Assembly (NCBI RefSeq): GCF_002237595.1
Contig: NZ_CP022529.1
Location: forward strand, 3,100,001-3,164,000
Origin: Labrenzia sp. VG12
Lineage (GTDB): Bacteria; Pseudomonadota; Alphaproteobacteria; Rhizobiales; Stappiaceae
Reading direction: 5' to 3'
DNA length: 64,000 nucleotides
Shown here: piece after piece, positions 28,681-37,027 of the stretch
Layout of the letters: every line of letters starts with the position of its first letter
Position numbering within the stretch: position 1 is the stretch's first letter
Notes under the pieces: generated by a model
Databases searched by the model: none
Told to the model about the DNA's origin: nothing
Seen by the model: only the letters and a program-made list of their open reading frames with translations
Position numbers and translations under genes: made by a program

Positions 28681-29789
28681 GCTGCTTCTCCGTATGTGGC
28701 AACCGGTGCGCTCAGGCTGTTAAAGTCAGGCTCGACCCCAAGCCCAGGCAAATCGGACGCGTAAAGCCTGCCGCCGTGTGTTGCGGGAGCCGGTGTGCCG
28801 GTTGACCGCGTGTTGTAATTGCAAAGATCCGTCGTGTTCTGCAGAAACTCTTCCGGTGTCGAGGCGGCAAAATGCGCCAGGGTCGCGGTCGCGATCTCTC
28901 CCCCCCAGGTGTCTTCGGCGACGACCGGCATGCGGTTGTCGACAAAAAAGTCCCGCACCCGGCGCGCTTTTGAAAGGCCGCCGAGATTGGAAATCTTCAA
29001 ACAGACAAGGTCTGCTCCCCGGTCGGCTACGATCTGCTGGGCAGCCGGCATGCCGGTGACACATTCGTCGAGCTTCATCGGCAGGTCGATCCGCCGGCGT
29101 ACCTGCTGGCATTCTTCATAGGTTCGGCACGGCTGTTCGAAGACGAAATCGAGATCGCGTGTCGCTCGCGCAACCCGCAATGCATTATCGGCCAGCCAGC
29201 CCTGATTGGCGTCGGCCATTGCTTTCTCGCCGGGCTGCAACAAAGGCACGACCGCCCGGATGCGCTCAATATCCTCGGCCCAGTCTGCTCCAACCTTGAT
29301 CTGGAACTGGCGGTAGCCGGCGGCCCTGTGCCGTTCCAGTTCGGCAACGGTCTCGTCCCGGCTCCGGTGCGGCGCGACGCGGTACATGGGAGCACCGTCT
29401 GTCAGCTTGCCCCCGAGCAACATCCACACGGGCGCGTTCATCGCCTTGCCGGCAATGTCCCAGCAGGCAGCATCGAACGGCGCTTTTGCGTAGCCGTGGC
29501 CCTGTACCAGGTGGTCCAGAAGCTGCTCGATACGGGCAACCTGGCGCGGATCTTCTCCGATCAGGGCAGGCGCCACCAATCGGGCCAAAGCCTCCACGCC
29601 TTCGGAATGGGCAACCATGTAGTTTTCGCCGCAGGGCGTGAATTCGCCATAGCCGGAAAGTCCCGCATCCGTATCGATCACGACAACCGAGGCTCTTGCG
29701 GTGGTGATCGCATTGCCGGCGCCCCAGCCATAAGAGCCATCCACATAGGGCAAATCCGTCTTGAAGATGCGGATGCGGGTGATCTTCAT
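28677..29789 (-). CDS. Enolase superfamily enzyme, mandelate racemase/muconate lactonizing group (copy 3)
   Basis: A 370-residue paralogue. Metal ligands are in MADANQGW, FEQPCRTYEE and KLDECVTG; the lysines are in FQIKVGADW and CLKISNLGG. The Trp is present in AEDTWGGEIATA and a Tyr follows the early YGEFTPCGENY motif. It overlaps the dehydrogenase gene upstream by ATGA and copy 2 downstream. The family also includes cis-3-hydroxyproline dehydratase and sugar-acid dehydratases, so function cannot be fixed from sequence alone. Confidence 0.88.
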   Translation of the reverse strand: MKITRIRIFKTDLPYVDGSYGWGAGNAITTARASVVVIDTDAGLSGYGEFTPCGENYMVAHSEGVEALARLVAPALIGEDPRQVARIEQLLDHLVQGHGYAKAPFDAACWDIAGKAMNAPVWMLLGGKLTDGAPMYRVAPHRSRDETVAELERHRAAGYRQFQIKVGADWAEDIERIRAVVPLLQPGEKAMADANQGWLADNALRVARATRDLDFVFEQPCRTYEECQQVRRRIDLPMKLDECVTGMPAAQQIVADRGADLVCLKISNLGGLSKARRVRDFFVDNRMPVVAEDTWGGEIATATLAHFAASTPEEFLQNTTDLCNYNTRSTGTPAPATHGGRLYASDLPGLGVEPDFNSLSAPVATYGEAA

Positions 29790-30883
29790 GGAACCACCAC
29801 GATGTTGCCCGTGTGTTTTTTCTCGATAAAGGCAGTCTGCGCGGCGTGGAAATCCTTCAGGGGATAGGTCGCCGCCAGGACAGGCCGGATTTCACTGCGT
29901 TCGATATAGCCGACCAGGTCACCGAACACGTTCGGCGTGATCACGGTCGAGCCGGTAAAAGTCAGATCCCGCAAATAGAAGGTGCGAAGATCGAACTCGA
30001 CGATGGGACCGGCGATGGCCCCGGAACAGGTATAGCGCCCTCCCCGCTCCAGAGCATCGATCAGCATTCCCCAATAAGTCCCGCCGACAATATCTGCGAC
30101 GACCGAAACAGTGTCCTTGCCAGTGGCTCTCTTGAGCTCCGCTTTCAGGTTCTGCGGAGCCCGATCCAGAACGACATCCGCGCCAAGCGCTGTCACATCG
30201 GCATGTTTGGCAGGCGATGCCAAAGCGACGACCGTCGCGCCGCGCCGCTTAGCCAGCTGGACGAGCGCCGAGCCGACACCGCCGGAAGCCCCCGTGACAA
30301 GCACCGTGTCTCCCGAACCGACTTCCGCGCGGCCGAGCATGCCTTCCGCCGTGGTGTAGGAACAAGAAAAGGTGGCCAGTTCCGCATCGCTGAACGAGGA
30401 GGTGACAACGGCAACATTGCGCGCGTCGACCTTGGTGTATTCAGCGTAACCGCCATCACATTCCGAGCCGAAATAGCCGGTCTTGTCGCGATTGTAGGGC
30501 TCGGACCAGTCGCGCAGCCAGCAATCGACCATGACACGCTGGCCCATCAGCTCGACCGGCGCCCCATCGCCGAGCGCGACCACGGTGCCGACCGTATCGG
30601 CCCCCTGAATGCGCGGAAAGGTGATCGGCCGCCCGCCCCATGTCGGATCGCTCTCGTCGACCTCGTCATAAGCGCCCCCGGTGGTCGCATCCGAGACGGT
30701 CTTGGAATACCAGCCGGACCGGGTGTTCACGTCGGTGTTGTTGAGCCCGCAAGCCCCGACCTTGATCAACACCTCGCCGGGCCCCGGCTCCGGCACCGGC
30801 CAGTCCTCGTGCCAGACGAGCTGCTCAAGACCGCCATGCCCTTCCAGCACGATCGCTTTCATGGTTTTGGGCACGCTGGTCAT
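29786..30883 (-). CDS. Zinc-type/quinone-oxidoreductase-like MDR alcohol dehydrogenase
   Basis: A 365-residue medium-chain dehydrogenase/reductase. The N-terminal GroES-like domain contains EVLIKVGACGLNNTDVNTRSG, and the Rossmann domain has VLVTGASGGVGSALVQLAKRRGA near residue 195. The classical catalytic-zinc Cys/His set is not clearly present, which fits the quinone-reductase-like MDR branch. It sits between the FAD/GcvT dehydrogenase gene (overlap 4 nt) and enolase copy 3 (overlap 4 nt), so it should act on an intermediate of the same pathway. Confidence 0.87.
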   Translation of the reverse strand: MTSVPKTMKAIVLEGHGGLEQLVWHEDWPVPEPGPGEVLIKVGACGLNNTDVNTRSGWYSKTVSDATTGGAYDEVDESDPTWGGRPITFPRIQGADTVGTVVALGDGAPVELMGQRVMVDCWLRDWSEPYNRDKTGYFGSECDGGYAEYTKVDARNVAVVTSSFSDAELATFSCSYTTAEGMLGRAEVGSGDTVLVTGASGGVGSALVQLAKRRGATVVALASPAKHADVTALGADVVLDRAPQNLKAELKRATGKDTVSVVADIVGGTYWGMLIDALERGGRYTCSGAIAGPIVEFDLRTFYLRDLTFTGSTVITPNVFGDLVGYIERSEIRPVLAATYPLKDFHAAQTAFIEKKHTGNIVVVP

Positions 30884-33360
30884 TCCGCAGCCGCCTCCAC
30901 CCGGGCGTCCGTGCGCGGCAGGATGCTGTCCGGATCATAGGCCGGATCGGCCAGAACACGGGCCTTGCGCGGCGTGTTCATGATCACGACCTCCAGCTCC
31001 TGTCCGGGCGCCGCCGCCTCCGGTTTGACATAGGCAAAGGCAAGGATCTTTCCGACCGTGTGACCATAGGCGACCGAGCTGGTCGCCCCAACGGCTTCTC
31101 CGTTCAAGAGGACCGCCTCACCGCCATGCCCGTCCTCGACACCGTCCGGCTCGATTTCCAGATAGACGCAGACCCAGGGCAGACGGTCAGCCTCCGCACT
31201 TTCCATCGTCGCGTCCCTGCCAAGGAAGGCCGGCTTGTCCAGCTTGACGAAGCGCATCACGTCGGCTTCCGGCAACGTGACTTCATTGGTCAGTTCGCCT
31301 GCCCCCTTGAAGCCCTTTTCAAGGCGAAGGGCATTCATGGCAAAGGAGCCGTAATCCGTCAGGCCGAGCGGTTCACCGGTTGTCCAAAGCGCGTCGTAGA
31401 CGGCGAGCATGTCTGCGCGGGGAATGTGAAATTCCCAACCGAGTTCTCCGGCGTAGGACATACGAAACGCCCAGAGCTTCTTGCCGGCAACCTCAATCTC
31501 CTGCGCTGTCAGCCAGCGGAAGGACTGATTGTCGAGCGGCGCCGGCGTGTTGGGTTGAAGAATTTCCCGAGCAAGCGGCCCGTTCAGGGCCATAGCGCCC
31601 CACTCGGTCGACAGGTTTCGAACCGAGACATCCTCACCCTCAAGCTGCTGGCCCAAATGATCCAGCAGGCGCTGTTCAAAGAAGGCGGCGCAGACCAGGT
31701 AGAACCTGTCTTCGGTCAGCCGCACCACCGTCAGTTCCAGTTCAATCCGCCCACGGCGGTTCAGCATATGGGTCAGCGCAATTCCGCCGACTTTTTTCGG
31801 CAGACGATTGGCAACCAGCCGGTCCAGGTAGGTTTCCGCGTCCGGGCCGGACAGCTCCACCTTGGTGAAGGCGGAAATGTCCATGATGCCGGCCGTCTCA
31901 CGCACCGCCTTCATTTCAGCCCCGACGACATCGTGCCAGGCGGCCCGTTTGAACGAGTAATAGTCGCGCTGCTCAAGACCGTTCCGGGCGAACCAGCGCG
32001 GTCGTTCATGTCCATAGACTTCCTCGTAAACCGCACCCTTTTCCTTCAGCCGTTCATAGAGCGGGCTCGGCTTGATCGGACGGCCCTCGAGGCGATTGAA
32101 ATGTGGGAACGGGATTTCATGGCGGAGGCAATAATCTTCCTTGGCCTTGATCACCTGCCAGTCCTGGTCCGCGTAGGATCCGAACCTGCGCGGATCGAAC
32201 TCGCGCATCGAAATATCGGCCGCTCCATGCACCATCCATCGCGCCAGTTCGCGCGTGAGGCCCGGTCCCCAACCGATACCGATCTGCGTGCCGCAGCAGC
32301 ACCAATAGTTCTTGACCCCAGGTGCAGGACCGATCAGCGGATTGCCGTCCGGCGGGTGCGAAATGGCACCATGAACCTCGCGCTTGATGCCAAGCTCGGA
32401 AAAGATCGGCATCCGATCCATGGCATTTTCCAGCCAGAGCATGATCCGGTCATAGTCGGCCTCGAACAGTTCGTTCTCGGCTTCCCAGGGACAGAAATCC
32501 TCCCAGACCGTGTTCGGGTTCTCCTTCTCGTAAATGCCGATCAGACCGCATTTCTGCTCCATTCGGATGTAGCCGGAGACCAGCTTGTCGTCCCGGATGA
32601 CGGGCAGCTCCTTATCGAGCTCCAAGAACTCCGGAACCGTGTCCGTGACGATGTAATGATGCGTCATGGACGTCATTGGAAGCTGCAATCCGCTCCATTC
32701 GCCCATCTGACGGGCATAGGTGCCACCGGCATTGACGACGTGCTCGCAGGTGATGTCACCGAGCTCGGTCGACACTTTCCATTCGCCATTTGCCTGCTGC
32801 TTGATGTCGGTCGCCCGGCAGCGCCGGATGATTTTCACGCCCAGCTGCCGCGCGCCGATAGCCAGCGCCTGGGTGACTCCGGACGGATCCGCGTGACCGT
32901 CTTCCGGCGTGTGCAGCGCGCCAAGAACACCGTCGAGATTGTAATAGGGATGCAGCTCGCGGATGCGGTCCGGCCCGACCAGTTCCATCGGGAATTTCAG
33001 TGCCCGGCCAACACTCATCGTATGGCGCAGCCAGTCCATTTCGTCTTCCGTATAGGCAAGGCGGAACGAGCCGCAGCCATGCCAGGTCACCGACTGGCCG
33101 GTCTCTTCTTCCAGCGCCCCGGCATAAAGATCGATGTTGTAGCCAACACATTTGCCGAGCCCGAAGCTGGACGTGGAATGGGTGATCTGTCCTGCTGCGT
33201 GCCAGGTCGATCCGGAGGTCAGCTCCGCCTTTTCCAGAAGCACCACATCGGACCAGCCTTCATGGGCCAGATGATAGGCAAGACCACAGCCCATGATACC
33301 GCCGCCGACAATGACGACACGCGCCTGGGACGGCAATTTCGAAGATCCAGCATCCGACAC
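30880..33360 (-). CDS. FAD-dependent oxidoreductase with GcvT domain (dimethylglycine/sarcosine dehydrogenase type)
   Basis: An 826-residue two-part enzyme. The N-terminal DAO-type flavoprotein domain has the nucleotide-binding VVIVGGGIMGCGLAYHLA and, shortly after, SGSTWHAAGQITHS, where the His is the site of covalent FAD in dimethylglycine and sarcosine dehydrogenases. The C-terminal half (from about residue 420) is an aminomethyltransferase (GcvT) fold that passes the oxidised methyl group to tetrahydrofolate. It should demethylate a tertiary or secondary N-methyl amine. GTG 33360 is chosen because AAGGAGA lies 7 bases upstream. It is the first gene of the minus operon, divergent from the rpiR-type gene. 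Confidence 0.93.
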   Translation of the reverse strand: MSDAGSSKLPSQARVVIVGGGIMGCGLAYHLAHEGWSDVVLLEKAELTSGSTWHAAGQITHSTSSFGLGKCVGYNIDLYAGALEEETGQSVTWHGCGSFRLAYTEDEMDWLRHTMSVGRALKFPMELVGPDRIRELHPYYNLDGVLGALHTPEDGHADPSGVTQALAIGARQLGVKIIRRCRATDIKQQANGEWKVSTELGDITCEHVVNAGGTYARQMGEWSGLQLPMTSMTHHYIVTDTVPEFLELDKELPVIRDDKLVSGYIRMEQKCGLIGIYEKENPNTVWEDFCPWEAENELFEADYDRIMLWLENAMDRMPIFSELGIKREVHGAISHPPDGNPLIGPAPGVKNYWCCCGTQIGIGWGPGLTRELARWMVHGAADISMREFDPRRFGSYADQDWQVIKAKEDYCLRHEIPFPHFNRLEGRPIKPSPLYERLKEKGAVYEEVYGHERPRWFARNGLEQRDYYSFKRAAWHDVVGAEMKAVRETAGIMDISAFTKVELSGPDAETYLDRLVANRLPKKVGGIALTHMLNRRGRIELELTVVRLTEDRFYLVCAAFFEQRLLDHLGQQLEGEDVSVRNLSTEWGAMALNGPLAREILQPNTPAPLDNQSFRWLTAQEIEVAGKKLWAFRMSYAGELGWEFHIPRADMLAVYDALWTTGEPLGLTDYGSFAMNALRLEKGFKGAGELTNEVTLPEADVMRFVKLDKPAFLGRDATMESAEADRLPWVCVYLEIEPDGVEDGHGGEAVLLNGEAVGATSSVAYGHTVGKILAFAYVKPEAAAPGQELEVVIMNTPRKARVLADPAYDPDSILPRTDARVEAAAE

Positions 33361-33405
33361 GTCTTGTCTCCTTGGCCGGTGAATTTTTCGATGGACAGCG
33401 TAATT

Positions 33406-33417
33406 GTACAAATGTAC
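33406..33417. promoter_or_regulatory. Palindrome in the divergent promoter region of the amine-catabolism operons
   Basis: GTACA-AA-TGTAC is a perfect 5-bp inverted repeat in the 68-bp gap between the two divergent starts, with a further GTAC half-site at 33444. The gap is so short that both promoters must overlap it. RpiR-family regulators bind short inverted repeats, so this is the best operator candidate. Confidence 0.45.
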
Positions 33418-33428
33418 TCTCGTCAATC

Positions 33429-34346
33429 ATGAATGATATGAATGTACCAAAGTCAGATTTGAAGGCGCCGCAAGCCGTTCTGGAAGAGCTGGCTTCGGAG
33501 CTGGAGGAGCTCACCCCCGAACTGCGCAAGGCGGCGAGCTATGTGCTTGAAAATCCGAATGATGTCGGCGTCAGCTCAATCCGCGAGATCGCCGATGCGG
33601 CAGGCGTCAAACCGAACACCTTCGTGCGCATGGCACGGTCGGTCGGTTTCGAGGGCTACGAGGATTTCCGCCATCCGTTCCGCGAAGCGATCCGCAGCCG
33701 CGGCACGGATTTTCCGGACCGTGCCCGCTGGCTGCAGTCGCTGGCCAAGGGCGGTCAGCTCGGCGAACTCTTCGCGGAAATGGCGGCCTGCGCCATTGCC
33801 AATATCGAGAACACCTTTGCCGCCACCAACTCAGATGCCATGAAGGCGGCGGCCGATGCCATCGTCAATGCGCGGCACACCTATGTGCTTGGCGTCGGCG
33901 TCAACAATTCCAACGCGCGGATCTTCTCCTACCTGGCCGACATGGCGGTCGACACGATCTGGACCATCCCGAGGATGGGGTCTGTCGCAACGGACGATCT
34001 GGCGCGTGCGGACAAACGCGACGTCCTTGTGGCCATGACGTGCAAACCCTACCGCACCGATGTGATCGAGGCGGTCGAGGTCGCCCGTGAACAGGGCATG
34101 ACCATCATCGCGCTGTCCGACAGCCCGGCCTCGCCCATTGTCGTTGGCAGCGACCACAGCTTTGTCGTCGATGCGGAGACGCCGCAGTTTTTTCCGTCCT
34201 CGGTCTCGACCGTTGCCCTGCTTGAAACCCTGCTGGCCTTCGTCATTGCGGACGCGCCCGAAGACGTGATTGCCAGCATCGAACGCTTTCACACCCGCCG
34301 CCACGCCATGGGGCTTTATCAGGAAGAGTGGAAGGACCGCTCATGA
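33429..34346 (+). CDS. MurR/RpiR family transcriptional regulator
   Basis: A 305-residue regulator with an N-terminal RpiR helix-turn-helix (LTPELRKAASYVLENPNDVGVSSIREIADAAGVKPNTFVRMARSVGFEGYEDFR is the classic block, here residues about 28-80) and a C-terminal SIS domain (YVLGVGVNNSNARIF and VLVAMTCKPYRTDVIEAVEVARE), which normally binds phosphosugars. In an amine-catabolism setting the ligand may be different. ATG 33429 has no strong ribosome site; ATG 33438 is an alternative. It is first in the plus operon and overlaps the Rieske gene by ATGA. Confidence 0.9.
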   Translation: MNDMNVPKSDLKAPQAVLEELASELEELTPELRKAASYVLENPNDVGVSSIREIADAAGVKPNTFVRMARSVGFEGYEDFRHPFREAIRSRGTDFPDRARWLQSLAKGGQLGELFAEMAACAIANIENTFAATNSDAMKAAADAIVNARHTYVLGVGVNNSNARIFSYLADMAVDTIWTIPRMGSVATDDLARADKRDVLVAMTCKPYRTDVIEAVEVAREQGMTIIALSDSPASPIVVGSDHSFVVDAETPQFFPSSVSTVALLETLLAFVIADAPEDVIASIERFHTRRHAMGLYQEEWKDRS

Positions 34347-35425
34347 ACGTTCACAGCCAGCTGATCCATTCTCTCGAAGCGCGATATTACACCGACCCGG
34401 CTCATTTCGAGCGGGAGAAAGATGGCCTGCTGGCGCGAACGTGGCAATTTGCCGGCCATGTCTCGCAGCTTGACAAGCCGGGCGACTATTTCACCGTCGA
34501 AATTGCCGGTGAAAGCCTGATCTGCCTGCGCGACAGGGAGAACGTGCTCAGGGCGTATTACAATGTCTGCCAGCACCGGGCACACCAGCTTGTCCAGGGC
34601 GAAGGCAATACCAAACTGCTGGTCTGTCCCTATCACAGCTGGACCTATGAACTGACCGGCGGCCTCCGCTCCGGCCCCAATGTCCGCTCCGTGCCCGGCT
34701 TTGATCGCAGCCAGATCTGCCTGACCTCCGTCCGCATTGAGGACTTCTGCGGCTTTCTCTTCGTGAACCTCGATCCGGACGCCAAGCCGATGGACGACTG
34801 GTTCCCGAATGTGCGCGAGGAACTCAGGTCCTTCGTGCCGCAAATCGATCGGCTGAAGCCGCTTGAATGGGTGGAAATAGAAGAAAACTGCAATTGGAAA
34901 GTCTCCGTGGAGAACTATTCCGAATGTTACCACTGCCCCATCAACCACCCCACTTTCGCAACCGGCGTGGTCAAGCCGGAAACCTATGACATCCAGCCCC
35001 AGGGCTATTGTCTCAGGCATACCACGGAGTGCCAGAATCTCGACCGGATGACCTATGACATCGACCTCGGCTCCAACGAGCATGCGGGCGATTATTCGTC
35101 CTGGTTCCTGTGGCCCCTGTTCTCCTTCCAGGTCTATCCCGGCAACATCCTGAACACCTATCACTGGCGCGCGGTCGACGTGGATCACGTCGTTGTCTGG
35201 CGCGGCTGGTACACGATCGATGGCGTCGACAGCGAGACAATCCGCCGCCTTGCCGTTCAGGACCGGTCCACCACGGTGGAAGAAGACATTTATCTGGTGG
35301 AATCCGTCAACAAGGGCCTGAAAAGCCGCGGCTACAAGCCCGGCCCCCTGGTTCTGGACCCGGCCTGCGGCGTTCATTCAGAACATTCCATCAAGGCCCT
35401 GCAAACCTGGATGCGGGAAGCCTGA
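34343..35425 (+). CDS. Rieske non-heme iron oxygenase, betaine demethylase type
   Basis: A 360-residue oxygenase alpha-type subunit. The Rieske [2Fe-2S] site is CQHRAHQL...CPYHSW (Cys-x-His and Cys-x2-His), and the mononuclear iron site is in ENYSECYHCPINHP. This set and length match the stachydrine/carnitine/glycine-betaine monooxygenases that remove one N-methyl group from a quaternary amine. ATG 34343 overlaps the regulator stop; GAAGGA is upstream. No ferredoxin reductase partner is encoded in this window, so electrons must come from elsewhere. Confidence 0.92.
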   Translation: MNVHSQLIHSLEARYYTDPAHFEREKDGLLARTWQFAGHVSQLDKPGDYFTVEIAGESLICLRDRENVLRAYYNVCQHRAHQLVQGEGNTKLLVCPYHSWTYELTGGLRSGPNVRSVPGFDRSQICLTSVRIEDFCGFLFVNLDPDAKPMDDWFPNVREELRSFVPQIDRLKPLEWVEIEENCNWKVSVENYSECYHCPINHPTFATGVVKPETYDIQPQGYCLRHTTECQNLDRMTYDIDLGSNEHAGDYSSWFLWPLFSFQVYPGNILNTYHWRAVDVDHVVVWRGWYTIDGVDSETIRRLAVQDRSTTVEEDIYLVESVNKGLKSRGYKPGPLVLDPACGVHSEHSIKALQTWMREA

Positions 35426-36291
35426 TGGCCCCAGATCAGGCATCCGGCCAACCATCCGGCCTGACCGAAGCCATGCCGGCGGAGTGGACGCCCGAGCAGA
35501 AACTGTTTCCGTATCAGGTCGGTTTCACCTGCCCACCCCATGACTGGGACGCCGCCCCGAGCGATTTCCTGCGCATTGCCCCGCGCACCGTCGGTGTGCA
35601 TGGCTGGATGCTGCATGTGCCGGACTATGGCCACCGGCTCGACCAGCGCAGCCGGAATTTCCAGCTACTGGAAGAGTTCGCGGCCGTCATGGCCACAAAT
35701 GGCGCCGATGTCTGCGCCCAGGTCGGTTCCAACTGGGTGCACGCGTCACGGCTAGGTGTCGACGGCATCCAAGACTTCTGCCAGCGGCTGAGCGACACGC
35801 ATGGGCTGGCCTTTCACATGGCCGGTTACGCGCTGGTCGAGGCCCTGCGGGCCATGAATGTCGAGAAGGTGGCGCTTAATGCCGTCTATCACTGGCCCGA
35901 CTGGTGGCAGGGCACCGTCGGTTTTCTGAAGGAAGCCGGATTCGATGTTGTCTGGGCCGGAAACTTCGTCGACCAGGGCTGGTTCGACAGCCAGGAAGCG
36001 GTCAACGCAAAACGCTGGATCTTTGATGGATCTCTCGCCCGCAAAAGCTTCGAATATGTTGCCGAGAAAGCGCCGGAGGCGGATGCCTATCTTGCCAATG
36101 GCATGGTCAATTTCCGGACCGGAACGGACGGTCAGCCGGAACGCATCCTGCATCTGACGCCGGACCTGGAACATATGCTCGGCAAGCCGGTCATTGCGCA
36201 TGATACGGCGCTCTACTGGCGGGTGTTCAAGTCGCTGGGCCTGGCGCCGGAAGGACATCACGGGCGCTTGCTGGAGACACTTCATGCATAA
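35425..36291 (+). CDS. Asp/Glu racemase superfamily protein (maleate isomerase/arylmalonate decarboxylase-like)
   Basis: A 288-residue protein I place in the aspartate/glutamate/hydantoin racemase superfamily from the layout of two similar halves and the segment MNVEKVALNAVYHWPDWW...FLKEAGFDVV, which is typical of maleate cis-trans isomerase relatives. A candidate catalytic Cys is present in the first half (GADVCAQVGSNW). At the expected second Cys position the sequence reads LANGMVNFRTG, with Met instead of Cys. A racemase needs two; single-Cys relatives are decarboxylases. The start overlaps the Rieske stop (TGATG). Function is unproven. Confidence 0.6.
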   Translation: MAPDQASGQPSGLTEAMPAEWTPEQKLFPYQVGFTCPPHDWDAAPSDFLRIAPRTVGVHGWMLHVPDYGHRLDQRSRNFQLLEEFAAVMATNGADVCAQVGSNWVHASRLGVDGIQDFCQRLSDTHGLAFHMAGYALVEALRAMNVEKVALNAVYHWPDWWQGTVGFLKEAGFDVVWAGNFVDQGWFDSQEAVNAKRWIFDGSLARKSFEYVAEKAPEADAYLANGMVNFRTGTDGQPERILHLTPDLEHMLGKPVIAHDTALYWRVFKSLGLAPEGHHGRLLETLHA

Positions 36292-37027
36292 GATCGTCGC
36301 TCTTTGGGCGGTGCCGCGCTCCACCTCGACCGCCTTTGAATGGATGATGCGCCAACGCGGTGACCTTGATTGCCTGCACGAACCGTTCGGCGAAGCCTGG
36401 TATCAGGGCGAAGACCCGTTCTGGCCGCGTTTTCAACCGGGTGACAAGACAACCCCGGGCCTGACACTCGACAGCGTCTGGGACGACATCCGGAAGCGCG
36501 CCGAAAAGGGTCCTGTCTTTATCAAGGACTTTCCGCACTATATCAACCACATGTGGGACGCAGACTTCCTGTCCCGTTTCACCCATGCGTTTTTGATCCG
36601 CGACCCGGCGCTCACCATCACCTCCATGCATGCCAAATGGCCCGACTTTGACGCAGCCGAAGTCGGCTTTCCGGAGCAGCGTGCCCTGTTCGATCTCCTG
36701 TCCGCGCTGAACGGCACACCGCCACCGGTCGTCGACAGCGGCGATCTGCTGGAAAATCCGCAGAAGGTTGTGAAGGCCTTTTGCGAAGCCGTGGACCTCC
36801 CGTTCCTGGAAGAGGCCCTCAGCTGGAAGCCCGGTGCAGACACCGCCCAGTACAGCTGGTGGGACGGCGGCTCCTTTCACGCCAACCTGAAGAATTCGAC
36901 CGGTCTGACACCTCAAAAGCGCAAATATGTCGACATCACCGAAGCGCCCGCCCGCGTTCAGCAGGTCTACCGGCGCATGAAACCCCATTACGACCGCTTG
37001 CACCGACACAGGATAATGCCGCAGTGA
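36284..37027 (+). CDS. Sulfotransferase-like P-loop protein
   Basis: A 247-residue protein. The N-terminus VALWAVPRSTSTAFEWMM resembles the PAPS 5'-phosphosulfate loop of sulfotransferases, and FLIRDPALTITSMH matches the 3'-phosphate-binding (R-D-P) motif. A Lys-Asp pair (FIKDFPHYI) is present between them. Family members transfer sulfate, but many bacterial ones are uncharacterised. It overlaps the genes on both sides (8 nt upstream, 4 nt downstream), so it is an integral part of the operon. Confidence 0.72.
   Translation: MHKIVALWAVPRSTSTAFEWMMRQRGDLDCLHEPFGEAWYQGEDPFWPRFQPGDKTTPGLTLDSVWDDIRKRAEKGPVFIKDFPHYINHMWDADFLSRFTHAFLIRDPALTITSMHAKWPDFDAAEVGFPEQRALFDLLSALNGTPPPVVDSGDLLENPQKVVKAFCEAVDLPFLEEALSWKPGADTAQYSWWDGGSFHANLKNSTGLTPQKRKYVDITEAPARVQQVYRRMKPHYDRLHRHRIMPQ

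Noticed and set aside
31060..33432. A 790-codon open frame on the plus strand
   Set aside because: It lies exactly opposite the FAD/GcvT dehydrogenase gene, has no domain features and is rich in Arg/His/Gln, as expected of an antisense frame in high-GC DNA.
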